Below, in pieces: positions 22,794 through 24,837 of a stretch of 24,837 nucleotides of DNA. The stretch covers positions 1 through 24,837 of the forward strand of contig CAYWMN010000021.1 in NCBI GenBank assembly GCA_964459065.1, written 5' to 3'. This DNA is from JAMCXS01 sp964459065 (GTDB lineage Bacteria; Acidobacteriota; Terriglobia; UBA7540). A program made the translations under genes and the position numbers. Positions within the stretch are counted from its first letter, which is position 1, and every line of letters starts with the position of its first letter. The notes under the pieces were generated by a model. The model was not told the DNA's origin, did no database searches, and saw only the letters and a program-made list of their open reading frames with translations.

Positions 22794-23345
22794 TTATTGC
22801 TTGGTTGCGGGCGCAGCCTTCCCCGAAGCCTTTGAAGGAGCCGCTTTCAGCGCGGCAGTCACGGCCGGCGGCAAGTTTGTGGCGTCCACTAAAAGTGCGC
22901 TCAACTCCCGGATTTGTGTGTCATTGAGCGACGCATGAAAACCCGGCATTCCGGTCAGACGGATCCCATTTTTGACTTTCCAGTAGACTTCGCTGGGAGG
23001 GTCATCCATCTTTCTCGCGTTGGGCCGGAAAAATTGAGGAGGGTGCGGGTACATGCCCTTGGCGACCGCCGTGGGAGACTCGTCGGGAAGCCCGTGGCAA
23101 ACTGCGCAGTCCTGCCGGTAAAGCTGCGCCCCCGCGATCAGAGAGTCTTGATTAATATTCGTGAGGTGGATTGGAGTTTCGTGGCGGTTGATCGTGGCAT
23201 GCATGGCCGTCTTCACAAGAAAGTGTTCCAGCGGCAGTGGCGCCGCTGAAGTTGCAACCGGTGCATTGCCTGAACGCAGGTACCAATAGAAGCCTGCCGG
23301 AAGCAGGATAATCCCAATCACAAGGCCGGTGAGAAAAGTTTTCAT
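22794..23345 (-). CDS. Membrane-anchored monoheme cytochrome c (copy 2)
   Basis: This 183-residue protein has an N-terminal membrane anchor (about 4-22), a linker (SGNAPVATSAAPLPLEHFLVK), and a class I cytochrome c domain with heme motif CAVCH (80-84) and probable axial Met133 in RLTGMPGF. It also carries MYPHPPQFF (99-107) and VYWKVKNGI, both shared with the upstream copy. The C-terminal 20 residues are Ala/Lys/Pro-rich. The domain faces the periplasm. The two copies are close paralogues of nearly the same layout, with the heme cysteines at identical positions. The gene is about 90 bases downstream of copy 1 and immediately upstream of padR. The electron donor and acceptor are unknown. Confidence 0.88.
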   Translation of the reverse strand: MKTFLTGLVIGIILLPAGFYWYLRSGNAPVATSAAPLPLEHFLVKTAMHATINRHETPIHLTNINQDSLIAGAQLYRQDCAVCHGLPDESPTAVAKGMYPHPPQFFRPNARKMDDPPSEVYWKVKNGIRLTGMPGFHASLNDTQIRELSALLVDATNLPPAVTAALKAAPSKASGKAAPATKQ

Positions 23346-23436
23346 TGCCGGGGCGCTCCTCTGTTACGGAATTCGATATTGCGTTTCGATATCGGCCACC
23401 GATTATAGCACGCAGCCAGCAATTTTTAGAAAGCTC

Positions 23437-24033
23437 TTATTCGCGATGTGATCCGCCCTGCGGAAGTGGCGTGTGAGGCTTGGCGGACGGCGCAGTCTTT
23501 TCGCTCCGGCCCTCAAGCGCGGCGGCGGCTCCGGGGGGCAAATTCCTTAGGTTTTCCAGAAATTGGCTCATTTCCCAGAGTTGTTTTTCGGAAAAGGATT
23601 TACCGAATCCCGGCATCCCCGTCAAGCGGACTCCGTTTTTAACTTTCCAATAGTCCTTCCGGCTGGCGGGACGGAAACGACGGCTGGGATCATACGAACG
23701 GACCGGCTTCGAATGGAAGAATTGCGGCGGATGCGGGTACATTCCCCTGGCAATCACCGTGGGCTGCTGATTGGGGAATCCGTGACAAACGCCACAATAT
23801 TGCCGATAAGCTTGCGCGCCCCTGACCAGGTCTGATTCGGTCGGCGGCCCGGCGTCCGCCTTGGGCAGCTCGCGTTCCATGGTTGCGTGCATCGCGAGGC
23901 GCGCAAAAAAGCGCTCAAAGGGCAGCGGTGAGGCCCCCGTGGCGACCGGGGCATGTCCAGAAATCAGATATAAATAAAATCCCACCGGAACCAGAAGGAT
24001 TCCTATGATGACGGCAATTACGTATTTTTTCAT
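23437..24033 (-). CDS. Membrane-anchored monoheme cytochrome c (copy 1)
   Basis: This 198-residue protein is the first gene of the cytochrome cluster. It has a membrane anchor at about 4-24 (VIAVIIGILLVPVGFYLYL), the linker SGHAPVATGASPLPFERFF, heme motif CGVCH (80-84), MYPHPPQFF (99-107) and probable axial Met140 in RLTGMPGF. Compared with copy 2 it has about seven extra residues between the PPQFF and KDYWKVKNG segments (SYDPSRRFRPASR), and a longer polar tail. The ATG at 24033 was chosen because GGAG and AGGAG purine runs lie just upstream and the N-terminus then aligns with copy 2; the frame stays open to 24069. The family role is electron transfer at the periplasmic face; no oxidase subunit or dehydrogenase is adjacent. 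Confidence 0.88.
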   Translation of the reverse strand: MKKYVIAVIIGILLVPVGFYLYLISGHAPVATGASPLPFERFFARLAMHATMERELPKADAGPPTESDLVRGAQAYRQYCGVCHGFPNQQPTVIARGMYPHPPQFFHSKPVRSYDPSRRFRPASRKDYWKVKNGVRLTGMPGFGKSFSEKQLWEMSQFLENLRNLPPGAAAALEGRSEKTAPSAKPHTPLPQGGSHRE

Positions 24034-24147
24034 AACTCCGAAAGCTCCTCTCGATGGCAACCGGGGCAAAGCATATCACGCGCTCCAGACCCTCGCGGGC
24101 CGGGTTGGAAGCGGCCGGGTTCTAAGACTCACCACAAACTGCGCGAT

Positions 24148-24165
24148 CCCGGCGCGGCAGCCGGG
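24148..24165. other. GC-rich hairpin between the secreted-protein and cytochrome genes
   Basis: A perfect 6-bp inverted repeat (CCCGGC at 24148-24153 and GCCGGG at 24160-24165, 6-base loop) lies about 90 bases downstream of the secreted-protein gene. It has no T run, so it is only a possible terminator. Confidence 0.25.
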
Positions 24166-24254
24166 TCTGGGCACCGGCCGGAACAGCTTGCGCCCTGCGC
24201 CGGCGCGCAATCAGGAAATCAAGATGACCCAAGGATTATGCTGGCAAGACACGA

Positions 24255-24671
24255 TCAATGCGTGTTCATGATGACAGCATATTTAGCGTGGCATCGAACC
24301 CGGGGCCAATAGTCAACGGTCTTCGTCCGACCATTGTGCTTGATCGTGAATCGAAGCGGAGGATTGTGAACCTTGGAAGGCAACCCTTCAAAACGCGCTT
24401 TCCCTTCACTGTTGGTCCCGATCTGAAGATCCATTTTCTTGGTGCCGAGAAAACCGTACGAGATCTTCACTGTAATCTGGGCGTTGAAAAGAGGATGATT
24501 GAGCCGCTGGCTGACGGTAAAATCCGCTGAGCAGGCCCCGATGTCCGCGTTGACAGTCGGCACCTCGGCGGCCTGCGAACGAGCCGACGCGACGCCGCCA
24601 AAGGCCAGGCCGAACACTACCACCGCGAGGAACGAGGAAATAACTTTATGTCTGCAGATTGAACGGATCAT
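24255..24671 (-). CDS. Small secreted protein of unknown function, 138 aa
   Basis: I do not recognise the family. Residues 1-30 form a signal peptide (basic MIRSICRHK, hydrophobic core SSFLAVVVFGLAFGG, and ASA before the cut). The mature part of about 108 residues is a likely beta sandwich: alternating strands in FNAQITVKISYGFLGTKKMD, KARFEGLPSK, PPLRFTIKHNG and TVDYWPRVRC. Two cysteines remain after cleavage (Cys47 and Cys127), placed near the two ends, which would suit a disulfide in the periplasm. The strand pattern resembles carboxypeptidase-regulatory-like or other Ig-like domains, but this is only an impression. The ATG at 24671 was preferred to two in-frame GTG codons just upstream. 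GATAAT at 24690-24685 may be part of its promoter. Confidence 0.65.
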   Translation of the reverse strand: MIRSICRHKVISSFLAVVVFGLAFGGVASARSQAAEVPTVNADIGACSADFTVSQRLNHPLFNAQITVKISYGFLGTKKMDLQIGTNSEGKARFEGLPSKVHNPPLRFTIKHNGRTKTVDYWPRVRCHAKYAVIMNTH

Positions 24672-24837
24672 CGCCACCACCCATATTATCTGAAAATAAC
24701 ACGATAAGGATATCTCACCTCTTCCTCAGATTCCAATCAGCGCAGCCGAGTTGCCAGGCAATTCCCGGGCGTCACACTGGATGCAGTTTTGCCCAAGCCC
24801 GGAACAGCCCCAATGGGGATTGGCCCTCGAGTGAAAC

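Noticed and set aside
24691..24837. A minus-strand frame entering from the right edge with several Cys (CSGLGQNCIQC)
   Set aside because: It is too short to assign, ends within the window and has no recognised motif; it could be the end of an upstream gene or chance.

Overview
The window looks like a bacterial chromosome segment of moderately high GC and mixed gene orientation, with no rRNA, tRNA, CRISPR array, insertion sequence or phage module that I could see. The gene style suggests Acidobacteriota or a neighbouring phylum: a zinc-ribbon/PspC protein, a long TPR protein, Tat-exported sugar-related proteins, small secreted proteins, and membrane-anchored c-type cytochromes. This is inference from gene types, not from a marker phylogeny.

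Layout. Positions 1-1095 hold the 3' three quarters of rtcB (RNA ligase). Positions 1201-1652 (minus) hold a HicB-type antitoxin and a decayed HicA toxin reading frame. Bacterioferritin (minus) is followed by a strong double hairpin. A zinc-ribbon/PspC membrane protein (plus) converges on an NCS2 purine permease (minus). An EVE-domain protein and a zinc-dependent glucose dehydrogenase-like enzyme (minus) are divergent from a 1-Cys peroxiredoxin (plus). After a non-coding stretch come a conserved-looking membrane hypothetical and a secreted M48 metalloprotease (plus), then greA (minus), then a plus-strand cluster of a 754-aa TPR protein, a 108-aa membrane protein and a ThiE/TenI protein.

From 13741 to 24680 every gene is on the minus strand. 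In transcription order these are a secreted small protein; a cluster of two paralogous cytochromes c, a PadR regulator and an outer-membrane barrel protein; a TauE/SafE permease; tilS then ftsH; and an HpcH/HpaI aldolase followed by a Tat-exported beta-propeller protein.

Functional themes are oxidative stress and iron (peroxiredoxin, bacterioferritin), RNA maintenance and transcription (rtcB, tilS, greA), proteostasis (ftsH, M48 protease), sugar metabolism (glucose dehydrogenase, aldolase plus propeller protein) and periplasmic electron transfer (cytochrome pair). The most notable items are the broken hicA (in-frame amber codon plus a Leu where the family has its catalytic His), the cytochrome pair with its PadR regulator and barrel protein, the aldolase/propeller pair, and the EVE gene that lacks a conventional start codon.
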